Origin: Alistipes megaguti
Lineage (GTDB): Bacteria; Bacteroidota; Bacteroidia; Bacteroidales; Rikenellaceae
Direction of reading: 5' to 3'
Assembly: GCF_900604385.1 (NCBI RefSeq)
Contig: NZ_LR027382.1
Location: 1,699,501-1,763,500 of the forward strand
Length of the DNA stretch: 64,000 bases
Below, piece by piece: positions 52,244-60,881 of this stretch. The notes beneath the pieces were generated by a model that was given only the letters and a program-made list of their open reading frames with translations, was not told the origin of the DNA and searched no databases. Within the stretch, counting starts at the first letter, position 1. Every line of letters starts with the position of its first letter. Position numbers and translations under genes: made by a program.

Positions 52244-54190
52244 ATGAAAAAATATCTTTTCGGATTGCTGGCAGCCGTTGCCGCGCTGGGTACGGGCTGC
52301 AGCGATGACAATTTGCCGGAGGCCTCCTTCTCGCTTTTCCAGGTCGAGACGGTAAAGGCAACGGCCGGCGACGGTGAGGCGACGATTGAATGGACCCTGC
52401 AGGAGGGGAAGCCCGCCCCCGTGGAGTATTACGTCAGTTGGACGGCCGACGACTCGGAGGTGGCGGGTGGTGCCGAGAGCGTTTCGCCCGACACCCGTCG
52501 GTTGACCGTCAAGGGGCTGGTAAACGATTGCGCCTATACTTTTTCGGTGCAGTCGCGTTACGCCGGCGGGCTGGCCATGAAGGTGTCGGCCGTCTGCACC
52601 CCCAAGTCGACCCGCATGCCGGCCTCGAATTTCAAGGCCATGGCCGGAGACAAACGGACCTTTCTTTCGTGGACGGCTCCCGATACGCAGCTGGAATATT
52701 CGTATCGGATCGATGTGTCGGCCGGTGGCGAGCCGGTGAAAAGCGTGGAGGCTGCTTCGTCGGAGACCTCGAAACTGATCGAAGGGCTGACCAACGGCAT
52801 GGCCTATACCTTCACGCTGACGTGCGTCTACGCCCACGGCGATTCGGAATCGGTCGAGGCCTCGGCTACGCCGGGTGAAATCGACCCGATTACGGTTACT
52901 TCGACGACGCTGCGGCGCTTCGAGCTCTGCACCTTTGAATACAATCCGGCCTACTTTGTGCAGGGTGAGATTGTTTCGGTGCATTGGGAGTTCGGCGACG
53001 GAAACACCTCGGATGAGACCATTGCTTCGTATTGCTATCCCGAGCCGGGCAACTATACGGTTCGTCTGACCGTCACCTACAAAGGCGGAGCGACCGAGCA
53101 GGCCGAGATTCGCATCACGGTTGAGGGCTATGCCTGGAGTTCGGTCAGCGGAACGGGTTATCAGAAGTCCTCGAACATTGTCTTCGCTCCCGACGGACAA
53201 ACCCTCTACACGCTTTCGCAGACCGACAAGAAGCTCTTTGCCGTCAATGCCATCACGGGGCAGATTCGTTGGGAATATGCGACGTCGGCCGCAACTTACG
53301 GCTCGGGACCTGCTGTTGGTGCGGATGGTACGGTCTATTTCGGAACGGAGGACAGCGACGGTTCGTTCTATGCCGTTTCGGCATCCGGAGCGTTGAAGTG
53401 GAAGAAGACGCTCGGCGCCGCTGTCAAAGCCAGTCCGGCCGTTACCTCGGACGGTGTGGTCTATGCCTTGGCCAACGGAGGTTTGCTCTTTGCGCTGGAT
53501 GCCGCATCAGGGGCTGAGAAATGGTCGGCCGTGCAGAGTGGTGATGCCGGCGGTGTGGCTGTTGATCGGGACGGTACGGTCTATTTCGGCACATCGAAGG
53601 GCATTTGGGCCTATTCGGAGAGTGGTTCGCTCAAATGGACCTGTGATACGGCTCATGCCGTGACTGAACGAGGCGGTTCGCTGGCCATCGGAGGTCAGAT
53701 TCTTTACGCAACGCTCAAGTCCAAGGGAGGTTGTGCCGCCATTGACACGGCAACGGGCCGGACGCTGTGGAAATTCGCTTCGCAGGCTGGTGACAGCTAC
53801 CACCCGGTGGTTGATGGTGACGGTACGGTCTACTTCTGCGAGAAGAGCGGATATCTGTATGCCGTTGACAGGAACGGCTCCGAGAAATGGATCGACCAGA
53901 CCGACAAGAATTACATCTATTCGGGATTTGTCCTTGGAGCCGATGGCAGGGCCTATATTTCACAGTATGCGTCGCCGTTCAACCTGCTCTCCTTCGATGC
54001 TTCGGGTGCCCGAAACGTGGTGATGACGATCGGTGCCCAGACGATGAGCCCCGTCAGCATTGGCCCCGATAACAGACTCTACTATGGCCTTAATGGCTCG
54101 GTGGCTGCATATGAGATCGGTTGCAGCCTTGCTACGGAGGGCTGGCCGATGCGTGGATGCAATACCCAGGGTACCAATTCGTTGAAGTGA
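52244..54190 (+). CDS. Surface lipoprotein with fibronectin III, PKD and PQQ-type beta-propeller domains
   Basis: The 648-residue protein has a lipoprotein signal (LGTGCSDDNLPEA). Two fibronectin III-like domains cover about residues 30-215 (TAGDGEATIEWTL; MAGDKRTFLSWTAP). A PKD domain lies at about 220-290 (VHWEFGDGNTSDE). From about 295 to the end come beta-propeller blades with repeated DGTVYFGT, GxLKWK and ASGAEKW motifs (GADGTVYFGTEDSDGSFYAV, DRDGTVYFGTSKGIWAY). It is probably a surface ligand-binding protein of the SusCD system. No catalytic motif was recognised. Confidence 0.88.
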   Translation: MKKYLFGLLAAVAALGTGCSDDNLPEASFSLFQVETVKATAGDGEATIEWTLQEGKPAPVEYYVSWTADDSEVAGGAESVSPDTRRLTVKGLVNDCAYTFSVQSRYAGGLAMKVSAVCTPKSTRMPASNFKAMAGDKRTFLSWTAPDTQLEYSYRIDVSAGGEPVKSVEAASSETSKLIEGLTNGMAYTFTLTCVYAHGDSESVEASATPGEIDPITVTSTTLRRFELCTFEYNPAYFVQGEIVSVHWEFGDGNTSDETIASYCYPEPGNYTVRLTVTYKGGATEQAEIRITVEGYAWSSVSGTGYQKSSNIVFAPDGQTLYTLSQTDKKLFAVNAITGQIRWEYATSAATYGSGPAVGADGTVYFGTEDSDGSFYAVSASGALKWKKTLGAAVKASPAVTSDGVVYALANGGLLFALDAASGAEKWSAVQSGDAGGVAVDRDGTVYFGTSKGIWAYSESGSLKWTCDTAHAVTERGGSLAIGGQILYATLKSKGGCAAIDTATGRTLWKFASQAGDSYHPVVDGDGTVYFCEKSGYLYAVDRNGSEKWIDQTDKNYIYSGFVLGADGRAYISQYASPFNLLSFDASGARNVVMTIGAQTMSPVSIGPDNRLYYGLNGSVAAYEIGCSLATEGWPMRGCNTQGTNSLK

Positions 54191-55092
54191 TGAGACGCTT
54201 GATCCTTTCCAGCTTCCTTCTGCTTTCGGCGGTAGTTCCGGCCTCGGCTCAACGTTCCGAGGTCGGGACCTCCACCGCCTTGTGGGGCTCCATCCCCACG
54301 GTTGAGGAGTTGCGCCAGGCCCTGACCGACGGTATCCAGTGGGTTGAAGTTGCCGTTAACCAATGTTACCGGGGTGTCCCCAATGAGGAAAAGTTCCCGC
54401 GGATGCGGCAGATGAAGGAACGCCTCGACAGTGCCGGCATGCGGGTCTGGTCGGTGCATTTGCCCTTTTCGCGGACGCTCGACATCTCGGTTCCCGACGA
54501 TTCGCTGCGTGCGAAAAATGTGGCGGTTCAGGCGAAGATGATCCGTTGGAGTTGCGAACTCTATGCGCCGCAGCGACTGGTGCTGCACCCCAGCTCGGAG
54601 CCGATTGCCGACAGCCTGCGTGAACAGCGGCTCGAAAATGCCATTGCGTCGATTCGCACGTTGAAGAGGGTTGCCGACGAGTGCGGCGTGGAACTCTGCA
54701 TCGAGAACCTGCCCCGCACCTGTCTGGGCAATACGCCCGAGGAGCTGGTGCGTATCGTTGACGCGGTGCCGGATGTCGGGATCTGCTTCGACACGAACCA
54801 CTACACGCAGGGGACGATTCCGCACTTCATCGAGGCGGCCGGCCGTCGGATCCGGACCGTGCATATCTCCGACTACGACTTTGTGAACGAGTGCCACTGG
54901 CTCCCTTACGAGGGCCAAATCGACTGGGCTGCTTTCCGTCGGGATCTCCACGAAAAGGCGGGCTACGACGGTGTGCTGATGTACGAGGTGAAGAAGTTTC
55001 GTCGTGACGGCAGCCGCACGACGCCCCAAGCCGTTGCGGAGAGTTTCCACCGCATGAATAATGATTTCCAACAAATGAATATAAACCGATAA
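54190..55092 (+). CDS. Exported xylose-isomerase-like TIM barrel protein
   Basis: The 300-residue protein has a signal peptide (MRRLILSSFLLLSAVVPASAQ) and the AP-endonuclease-2 / sugar isomerase-epimerase fold: ALWGSIPTVEELRQAL, WSVHLPFS, CIENLPRTCLG, DVGICFDTNHYTQG and VHISDYDFVNECH. The Glu, Asp and His residues in the last three motifs fit a divalent metal site. It probably isomerises or dehydrates a polyol or sugar in the periplasm; the substrate is unknown. The ATG overlaps the previous stop (TGATG), and the next gene starts 5 bp later. Confidence 0.82.
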   Translation: MRRLILSSFLLLSAVVPASAQRSEVGTSTALWGSIPTVEELRQALTDGIQWVEVAVNQCYRGVPNEEKFPRMRQMKERLDSAGMRVWSVHLPFSRTLDISVPDDSLRAKNVAVQAKMIRWSCELYAPQRLVLHPSSEPIADSLREQRLENAIASIRTLKRVADECGVELCIENLPRTCLGNTPEELVRIVDAVPDVGICFDTNHYTQGTIPHFIEAAGRRIRTVHISDYDFVNECHWLPYEGQIDWAAFRRDLHEKAGYDGVLMYEVKKFRRDGSRTTPQAVAESFHRMNNDFQQMNINR

Positions 55093-55097
55093 AATCC

Positions 55098-56123
55098 ATG
55101 AAACATACTTTCAAGATGCTTTGTGCTGCAGCTCTGTTGACCGGATTTGCAGCCTGCTCGAACGATGATCCCGACTGGACGGTTCCGCAGCAGGAGCCCA
55201 GCCGGGCCCCTGAAACGATGGAGACGCTGTGGCGGACTTCGCCGCTCGATGCTGATCTCACGACCCGCCGCGAACTCTTCGCGACGATCCAGGGCTACGC
55301 CGATGCCTGTTCGGGAGCCACCTTCTCGAGCTTTCTCAATGGCGCGGATTGGCTCGCTTCGTCGCTCGTCAAGTACGAAGATATTCTGGCGTGCTACAAT
55401 GCAGCTTTCGACCGGGTGCTGAACGGTCTGCGCGAAGAGAAGCCGGCTGCAGGAGAGGTCCATATCTGGATGCTCTACAACATGGGCTATGTCATCCAGA
55501 CGCCTTCGGGTTGCTTCGGTGTGGACATCTACCACCGCCGGGCTGCCGAGCTGGCTCCGTACCTCGATTTTTATGCCTCGACACACGTTCATCAGGACCA
55601 CAAGAGCCTGCCGCTGATCGAGGCGATGCTTGAAGCCGGGAAACCTGTCGTGACAAACTACCTCGAAGAACCGGGATACGCATATACCTCGACAACGGCG
55701 GCCGACTATACGATTGGCAGCTTTGTGCTCCACACCTTCATTACGAACCACAACAACGGCTCGACGAACGTCCCCGTGACGGTCTTTCAGATCGACTGCG
55801 GCGAGGATACCGGCCATTTCGTGCTGCTGCACTCCGGCGACTCGAATTTCACGGCCGATCAGTTCAACGTGACGGAGGAGATCGACGTTTATATCCCGCG
55901 TTATGCCCCCAACGAACTGACCGAGAACAACGTCATCGGCAAACTTTTCACGCCGAAGTACGTTCTGCTGTCGCATATCCTGGAGCTTTCGCATACGGAT
56001 CCCGACTCCTCGCGCTGGACCCTTGAACAGGGACTTGCACGAGCTGCGCAGCTTGACTGCGAAGAGACTCATATGCCGTTCTGGGGTGAGAAAATGGTTT
56101 GGAAAAACGGTAAACTCAACTGA
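55098..56123 (+). CDS. Metallo-beta-lactamase fold lipoprotein
   Basis: The 341-residue protein has a lipoprotein signal (LTGFAACSNDD) and, in the second half, the metal-binding motif STHVHQDHKSLPL (HxHxDH) with later HSGDSNFTADQ and LLSHILELSHTD. In this superfamily such proteins hydrolyse phosphodiesters, esters or thioesters. An N-terminal domain of about 115 residues has no known match to me. It lies inside the SusCD operon directly before the GDPD gene (2-bp gap), so a phosphodiesterase or a related hydrolase is plausible. The substrate is not known. Confidence 0.8.
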   Translation: MKHTFKMLCAAALLTGFAACSNDDPDWTVPQQEPSRAPETMETLWRTSPLDADLTTRRELFATIQGYADACSGATFSSFLNGADWLASSLVKYEDILACYNAAFDRVLNGLREEKPAAGEVHIWMLYNMGYVIQTPSGCFGVDIYHRRAAELAPYLDFYASTHVHQDHKSLPLIEAMLEAGKPVVTNYLEEPGYAYTSTTAADYTIGSFVLHTFITNHNNGSTNVPVTVFQIDCGEDTGHFVLLHSGDSNFTADQFNVTEEIDVYIPRYAPNELTENNVIGKLFTPKYVLLSHILELSHTDPDSSRWTLEQGLARAAQLDCEETHMPFWGEKMVWKNGKLN

Positions 56124-56124
56124 T

Positions 56125-57048
56125 ATGAAGCGGGTGTTTGCCTGCCTGCTGGCACTTGTCGTGCTGACAGGCTGCTCCGGAGAGGCCCCTCAGAGCGCCG
56201 CTCCGGAGAACCGGGCCGAAGGGCTCCGGGTACGTCTTCTTGCGGGCGATACGACCGCGGTTTTCGTCGTGGCGCACCGCGGCGACTGGCGCTACGCTCC
56301 GGAAAACTCCATCGCAGCCATCGAACACTCGATAGCCGTGGGCGTCGATGTGGTGGAGCTGGATCTTCAACTGACGCGCGACAGCGTGCTGATTGTCATG
56401 CACGACGCCACGCTGAACCGCACGACGACCGGAAAGGGGCGCGTTGCCGACTGGACGCTGGATTCGATCCGCACACTGAAACTCAAGAACGGCTGCGGCA
56501 TCCGGACCAAACACGCGGTTCCGACACTCGAAGAGGCGTTGCTGGCCGCCAAGGGACGTGTGCTGGTGAATCTCGACAAGGCCGACCGCTATTTCGACCT
56601 GGTGGCGCCGGTGCTGGAGCGGACCGGAACGACGCGGCAGATCGTCATGAAGGGCTCGAAACCGGCCGATGAGGTGCTTGCCCTGTATGGAAAATACCTC
56701 GACGAGGTGATCTACATGCCGATTGTGAACCTTGACAGCGAGAATGCCGCGGAACTGATGCAGGATTATATCTCCGATCTGAAGCCCGCAGCCTATGAAC
56801 TGCTCTATGCGCAGGCCGAGGATACGGCCATGCCGCTGCGGATGCGCGACACGCTGCGCGGACAGGCGCTGATCTGGTACAACACGTTGTGGGACACTGT
56901 TTGCGGCGGTCATGACGACGATCTGTCGCTCGAGGATCCCGATGCCGCGTTCGGCTATCTGATCGACACGCTCGGGGCCCGGATCATCCAGACCGACCGC
57001 GCCGAACACCTGCTCAGCTACCTCCGCCAGCGCGGGTTGCACGAATAA
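56125..57048 (+). CDS. Glycerophosphodiester phosphodiesterase lipoprotein
   Basis: The 307-residue protein has a lipoprotein signal (VVLTGCSGE) and the GDPD core HRGDWRYAPENSIAAIEHSI, VVELDLQLTRDSVLIVMHDATLNRTTTGKG and VNLDKADRYFDLV. The two catalytic His and the metal-binding Glu/Asp residues are present. It hydrolyses glycerophosphodiesters to glycerol 3-phosphate and an alcohol, in the periplasm or at the membrane. The start at 56125 begins the signal peptide. It precedes an organophosphate permease gene by 13 bp, which fits its product. Confidence 0.92.
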   Translation: MKRVFACLLALVVLTGCSGEAPQSAAPENRAEGLRVRLLAGDTTAVFVVAHRGDWRYAPENSIAAIEHSIAVGVDVVELDLQLTRDSVLIVMHDATLNRTTTGKGRVADWTLDSIRTLKLKNGCGIRTKHAVPTLEEALLAAKGRVLVNLDKADRYFDLVAPVLERTGTTRQIVMKGSKPADEVLALYGKYLDEVIYMPIVNLDSENAAELMQDYISDLKPAAYELLYAQAEDTAMPLRMRDTLRGQALIWYNTLWDTVCGGHDDDLSLEDPDAAFGYLIDTLGARIIQTDRAEHLLSYLRQRGLHE

Positions 57049-57061
57049 TCCCGAGAAGGCC

Positions 57062-58408
57062 ATGAATCTGCTGCGATTTTTTGCACCCTCGCCGGCCTCG
57101 GACCCCTTGACCGATCCCGAGGCGATCCGCAGTCGCTATACGCGGTTGCGGTGGTCGGTCTTCCTCTCCGCCACGCTCGGATACGGACTCTACTACGTCT
57201 GCCGCCTGAGCCTGAACGTCATCAAGAAGCCGATCGTCGATGCCGGGGTCCTCTCCGAAACCGAACTGGGCATCATTGGCTCGGGGTTGTTCATCACCTA
57301 TGCCGTCGGCAAGTTGACGAACGGCTTTTTGGCCGACCGCAGCAACATCCGCCGCTTCCTGGCGGCCGGACTGCTCATCACGGCGCTGATCAACCTCGTG
57401 CTGGGTTTCACGACTTCGTTTGGGGTCTTTCTCGTACTGTGGGCCGTTAACGGCTGGGCGCAGTCGATGGGTGCGGCGCCGTGTGTCGTGGCCTTGTCCC
57501 GTTGGTTCGGAAACAAGGAACGAGGAACCTTCTACGGACTGTGGTCGTCAAGTCACAACATCGGCGAGGCCATTACCTTCATCGTGACGGCCGTGATCGT
57601 CGCCTCGCTGGGCTGGCAGTGGGGATTCCGCGGCGCCGGCGTGCTGGGGCTCCTGGGATTCCTGATCGTCGTCCTCTTCATGCGCGACACGCCCCAAAGC
57701 AACGGTCTGCCGCCCGTGGCGGTCTACAAGGGGGACCAACCTCGGGAGGAGGCCGCAGCGGACGACGACAAATCGGTTGGCGAGTATCAGAAGGAGGTAC
57801 TGCGCAATCCGGCAATCTGGATGCTGGCGCTGGCCAGTGCCTTCATGTATATTTCGCGCTATGCGGTGAACAGCTGGGGGATCTTCTTCCTCGAGGCCGA
57901 CAAGGGCTACACGAATCTCGAGGCCAGCTCGGTCATCTCGATCAGCTCGGTCTGCGGAATCGTCGGAACCGTCGCTTCGGGGTGGATTTCGGACCGCTTC
58001 TTCGGTGGACGGCGCAACCTCCCGGCATTGATTTTCGGGTTGATGAACATCCTCGGGCTGTCGCTCTTCCTGTTGGGGCCGCGCGACTGCTTCTGGCTCG
58101 ACGCCGCGAGCATGGTGATCTTCGGCCTGGCCATCGGAGCGTTGATCTGCTTCCTGGGCGGACTGATGGCCGTCGACATCGCCTCGAAGAAGGCCTCCGG
58201 TGCGGCGCTCGGAGTCGTCGGAATCGCCAGTTACGTGGGGGCTGCCGTGCAGGATCTGTTGAGCGGCATCCTGATTCAACAGGGCAAGAGCGGGGGAGTG
58301 GCCGATGTAGCGGCATACGACTTCTCGGTCGTGACGTGGTTCTGGATCGGGGCCGCCATCCTCTCGGTGGTCTGCACGCTGGCCGTCTGGAAGGCCCGAG
58401 CCAAATAA
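57062..58408 (+). CDS. Organophosphate:phosphate antiporter (GlpT/UhpT family)
   Basis: The 448-residue MFS protein has the OPA-family features: RWSVFLSATLGYGLYYVCRLSLNVIKKPIV in the first helix, GIIGSGLFITYAVGKLTNGFLADR, WFGNKERGTFYGLWSSSHNIGEA, and about twelve helices. The family exchanges organophosphates such as glycerol 3-phosphate or hexose phosphate for phosphate across the inner membrane. Its place after GDPD suggests glycerol 3-phosphate. The Arg of the first helix (YYVCRLS) fits a phosphate-binding site. It is the last gene of the SusCD operon. Confidence 0.9.
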   Translation: MNLLRFFAPSPASDPLTDPEAIRSRYTRLRWSVFLSATLGYGLYYVCRLSLNVIKKPIVDAGVLSETELGIIGSGLFITYAVGKLTNGFLADRSNIRRFLAAGLLITALINLVLGFTTSFGVFLVLWAVNGWAQSMGAAPCVVALSRWFGNKERGTFYGLWSSSHNIGEAITFIVTAVIVASLGWQWGFRGAGVLGLLGFLIVVLFMRDTPQSNGLPPVAVYKGDQPREEAAADDDKSVGEYQKEVLRNPAIWMLALASAFMYISRYAVNSWGIFFLEADKGYTNLEASSVISISSVCGIVGTVASGWISDRFFGGRRNLPALIFGLMNILGLSLFLLGPRDCFWLDAASMVIFGLAIGALICFLGGLMAVDIASKKASGAALGVVGIASYVGAAVQDLLSGILIQQGKSGGVADVAAYDFSVVTWFWIGAAILSVVCTLAVWKARAK

Positions 58409-58716
58409 GTCCGTCCGATTGGATTGCGAAATTACAAACGGGCGGGAAGCGGTTTCCCGCCCGTTCGCATAAAACGGAAAGCGTATGAAAATTCTTTGCT
58501 CACTTGCTGCTCTTTTTCGTGTGGCTGTCATGCGGCCTGCTTTGGCTCAGAAAAATTCCGGCCGGGGCCTCTGCCCGCCATCGCCGCTCGCGATGGGGGT
58601 TCTCACAAATCGGTGGTTGCGGGGTCGTCGGATTATTTTCCGCTGCCGGGCCAGATGCAAAGAATCCGTGACCGTTACAGGAAGCATCCTTACGCGCGGA
58701 TGCACGACGTGTCACT
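58409..58716. other. Gap after the permease: hairpin and a possible decayed small gene
   Basis: A 12-bp hairpin (AACGGGCGGGAA / TTCCCGCCCGTT, 58437-58465) without a T-tract follows the permease gene. From 58485 a frame starts with a signal-peptide-like MKILCSLAALFRVAVMRPALAQ but continues as Arg/Cys-rich low-quality sequence. A second frame ends with a hydrophilic YFPLPGQMQRIRDRYRKHPY up to a TAG at 58730-58732. This may be a frameshifted exported protein of about 80 residues or chance. No homologue was recognised. Confidence 0.35.
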
Positions 58717-59643
58717 CTATGACTCCTTGTAGACAGTCGGCGAACAGCCGACGGCCTTTTTGAAGTAGACTCCGAAGAAGGACTGGTTGGCGAAATTCAG
58801 CATATCGGATACTTGCTGGATCGTATATTGTCCGCTTTTCAATAGGGCTTTGGCCTCGAGAATCACATAATCGCGGATCCAATCTCCGGCATGGCGCCCG
58901 CTGACGGCATGAACCACCTGCGAGAGATATTTCGGGGTCAGACACAGCCGGTCGGCATAGAACTGCACGCTGCGCTGCGTGGCGTAGTGCTGCCGCAGCT
59001 CCTCGAGGAAACGGTCGAAGATCAGCTTTTTGCGCGAACTCTGTCGGGCTTCCTGTGCTTCGACCAGAGGTGCCATCAGCTGGCAGATCTCGCCGGAGAG
59101 CACCTGCAGATACCCTTTCAGAATCTCGTGCTTGAAACGGAAGTCGGGCTGCCGGAGTTTGTCGCGCAGAACACGGCAGATGGCCAGGATCTCGGCCGTT
59201 TGGGCGTCGGTGAGTTCGAGCGGTATCTGCCGTGCCAGAAACTTGCGCACGATAAGCGCTCCTTCGGCGTTTCCCTCCGGGATGACGTAATCGTTCGAGA
59301 GGGCCAGGAAGGCAATCCGACAGTCGTCCGAAACCTCGAGGCATTGGCCGATGGCCCCCGGCGTGATGATCAGCAACGAGTTGCGGTGCAGTTCGTATTC
59401 GTTGAGGTTCAGCCTCACACGCATATTTCCACCCAGGCAGAGGAGCATCATGGCGAACTGAATCTTGAAAGGGTATGGTGACGTGAGAAAGGGGCGCATC
59501 GTCGGATCGTTGTTCAGATCGCGCTTCGGAGCCGAGTCGTCGAGGTCGCCGGCCAGTAAGACCTGGTCTTCGAAGATACAGTCGTGTTCGTCGAAGGGGA
59601 TTATCGTCAGATTGAGCGTATTGAAGTTCCGGAATTCAGTCAT
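58717..59643 (-). CDS. AraC-family transcriptional regulator
   Basis: The protein (308 residues from 59643) has an N-terminal cupin-like domain (about residues 60-160, HRNSLLIITPGAIGQCLEVSDDC). The C-terminal double helix-turn-helix is RSVQFYADRLCLTPKYLSQVVHAVSGRHAGDWIRD and IQQVSDMLNFANQSFFGVYFKKAVGCSPTVY. It is divergent from the RND efflux operon, and this arrangement suggests that it controls that operon. ATGs at 59643 and 59649 are both possible. Confidence 0.9.
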   Translation of the reverse strand: MTEFRNFNTLNLTIIPFDEHDCIFEDQVLLAGDLDDSAPKRDLNNDPTMRPFLTSPYPFKIQFAMMLLCLGGNMRVRLNLNEYELHRNSLLIITPGAIGQCLEVSDDCRIAFLALSNDYVIPEGNAEGALIVRKFLARQIPLELTDAQTAEILAICRVLRDKLRQPDFRFKHEILKGYLQVLSGEICQLMAPLVEAQEARQSSRKKLIFDRFLEELRQHYATQRSVQFYADRLCLTPKYLSQVVHAVSGRHAGDWIRDYVILEAKALLKSGQYTIQQVSDMLNFANQSFFGVYFKKAVGCSPTVYKES

Positions 59644-59819
59644 GGTCATTTGCTTTTACGTCGGTAAATATACGGATTCAAACAATAAATTGCGGTCATT
59701 TCTCCTTTAAAAGTACGTTTTGCTATCCTTTCGAACAACAGGTCCACAATATGAGACAAAGCCCATCGCGGAAAAATCGGGAACTTTGTCGTCATGAAAC
59801 TTCAAAAAAGGCAAGAACG

Positions 59820-60881
59820 ATGAAGAAAGCAGACAGATGGTGGATCGCTCTGGCAGCGATTCTGTTGAGCGGCTGTTCGGGCGGACGACAGGAGACTCCC
59901 TTCGTGCGGAGTGTGTATGTGACGCATCCCGTGGCATTGGGCGGCGAAATGACGCGTACCTATTCGGGCATCGTACGTGCGGCCCACGAGGTGAGTCTGG
60001 GATTCAAGACCGCCGGGCAGATTGCGCGGATTCACGTTGTCGAGGGCGACTACGTGCGCCGTGGGCAGCTGCTGGCCGAACTGGATGATGCCGACTACCG
60101 GCTGGCGGTCGAGGCGCTGCAGATCCAGTATGACCAGATGCGCGATGAGGTGGAGCGTACGCGTCAGCTCTTCGAGCAGCGGAGCGTCTCGGTCAACGAT
60201 TTCGAGAAGGCCAGCGCCGGACTGCGGCAGTTGGGCATCCAGCTGCAGGCCAACCGCAACAAACTTGACTATACGAAACTCTACGCCCCGACCGACGGCT
60301 ACGTTCAGACGGTGAACTTCTCGCCGGCAGAGATGGTCGATGCCGGAACAGCCCTTTTTACACTGCTCGACGTCTCACGCATGGAGGTTGAGGTCGACAT
60401 TCCGGCTGTCGAATACCTCCGGCGTGACCGCTTCACCGGTTTTGCCTGCCGGGCGGCGGGGGTTGCCGACGCGATTCCGCTGCGACTTTCGGGGCTTCCG
60501 CCCAAGGCCGACGGCAATCAGCTCTACCATCTGACCCTCGCCTTTGCCGCGCAGCCCGACCGGCAGCTGACGGCCGGCATGAACGTCGAGGTGCGGATCA
60601 CCGAGAGCGATACGACCCGCCGGCAGGGCTTTGCGCTTCCGTTCGGAACCGTCTTTCTGGAGGGCGGGACCCCCAGTGTGTGGGTTCTCGGGGCCGATTC
60701 GACCGTACGGCGCCGGGCCGTTGTGCTCGACAATACGGATGCTGAAGGGCGTGCCGTCGTCCGTGAGGGGCTTGATGGCCGTGAGACGATCGTGCGGGCC
60801 GGAGTTTCGGCCCTGAAGGAGGGCGAGAAGGTCCGTGTCGTGGCCGCGCCGAGTCGAACCAACGTAGGAGGGCTGTTGTGA
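59820..60881 (+). CDS. RND efflux periplasmic adaptor lipoprotein
   Basis: The 353-residue protein has a lipoprotein signal (ILLSGCSGG). The membrane fusion protein pattern follows: a lipoyl half (IVRAAHEVSLGFKTAGQIARIHVVEGDYVRRGQLLAELDD), a coiled-coil hairpin (about residues 95-150), the second lipoyl half (LYAPTDGYVQTVNFSPAEMVDAGT) and a beta-barrel. It links the RND pump with an outer membrane channel, which is not in this window. The start at 59820 begins the signal peptide; the upstream extension is Arg-rich and lies in the divergent promoter region. It overlaps the pump gene by one base. Confidence 0.92.
   Translation: MKKADRWWIALAAILLSGCSGGRQETPFVRSVYVTHPVALGGEMTRTYSGIVRAAHEVSLGFKTAGQIARIHVVEGDYVRRGQLLAELDDADYRLAVEALQIQYDQMRDEVERTRQLFEQRSVSVNDFEKASAGLRQLGIQLQANRNKLDYTKLYAPTDGYVQTVNFSPAEMVDAGTALFTLLDVSRMEVEVDIPAVEYLRRDRFTGFACRAAGVADAIPLRLSGLPPKADGNQLYHLTLAFAAQPDRQLTAGMNVEVRITESDTTRRQGFALPFGTVFLEGGTPSVWVLGADSTVRRRAVVLDNTDAEGRAVVREGLDGRETIVRAGVSALKEGEKVRVVAAPSRTNVGGLL

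Noticed and set aside
47441..53200. A 1919-codon open frame antisense to susC, susD and the propeller gene
   Set aside because: It is a composition shadow of the SusC-SusD genes, with no start signal, domain or promoter.
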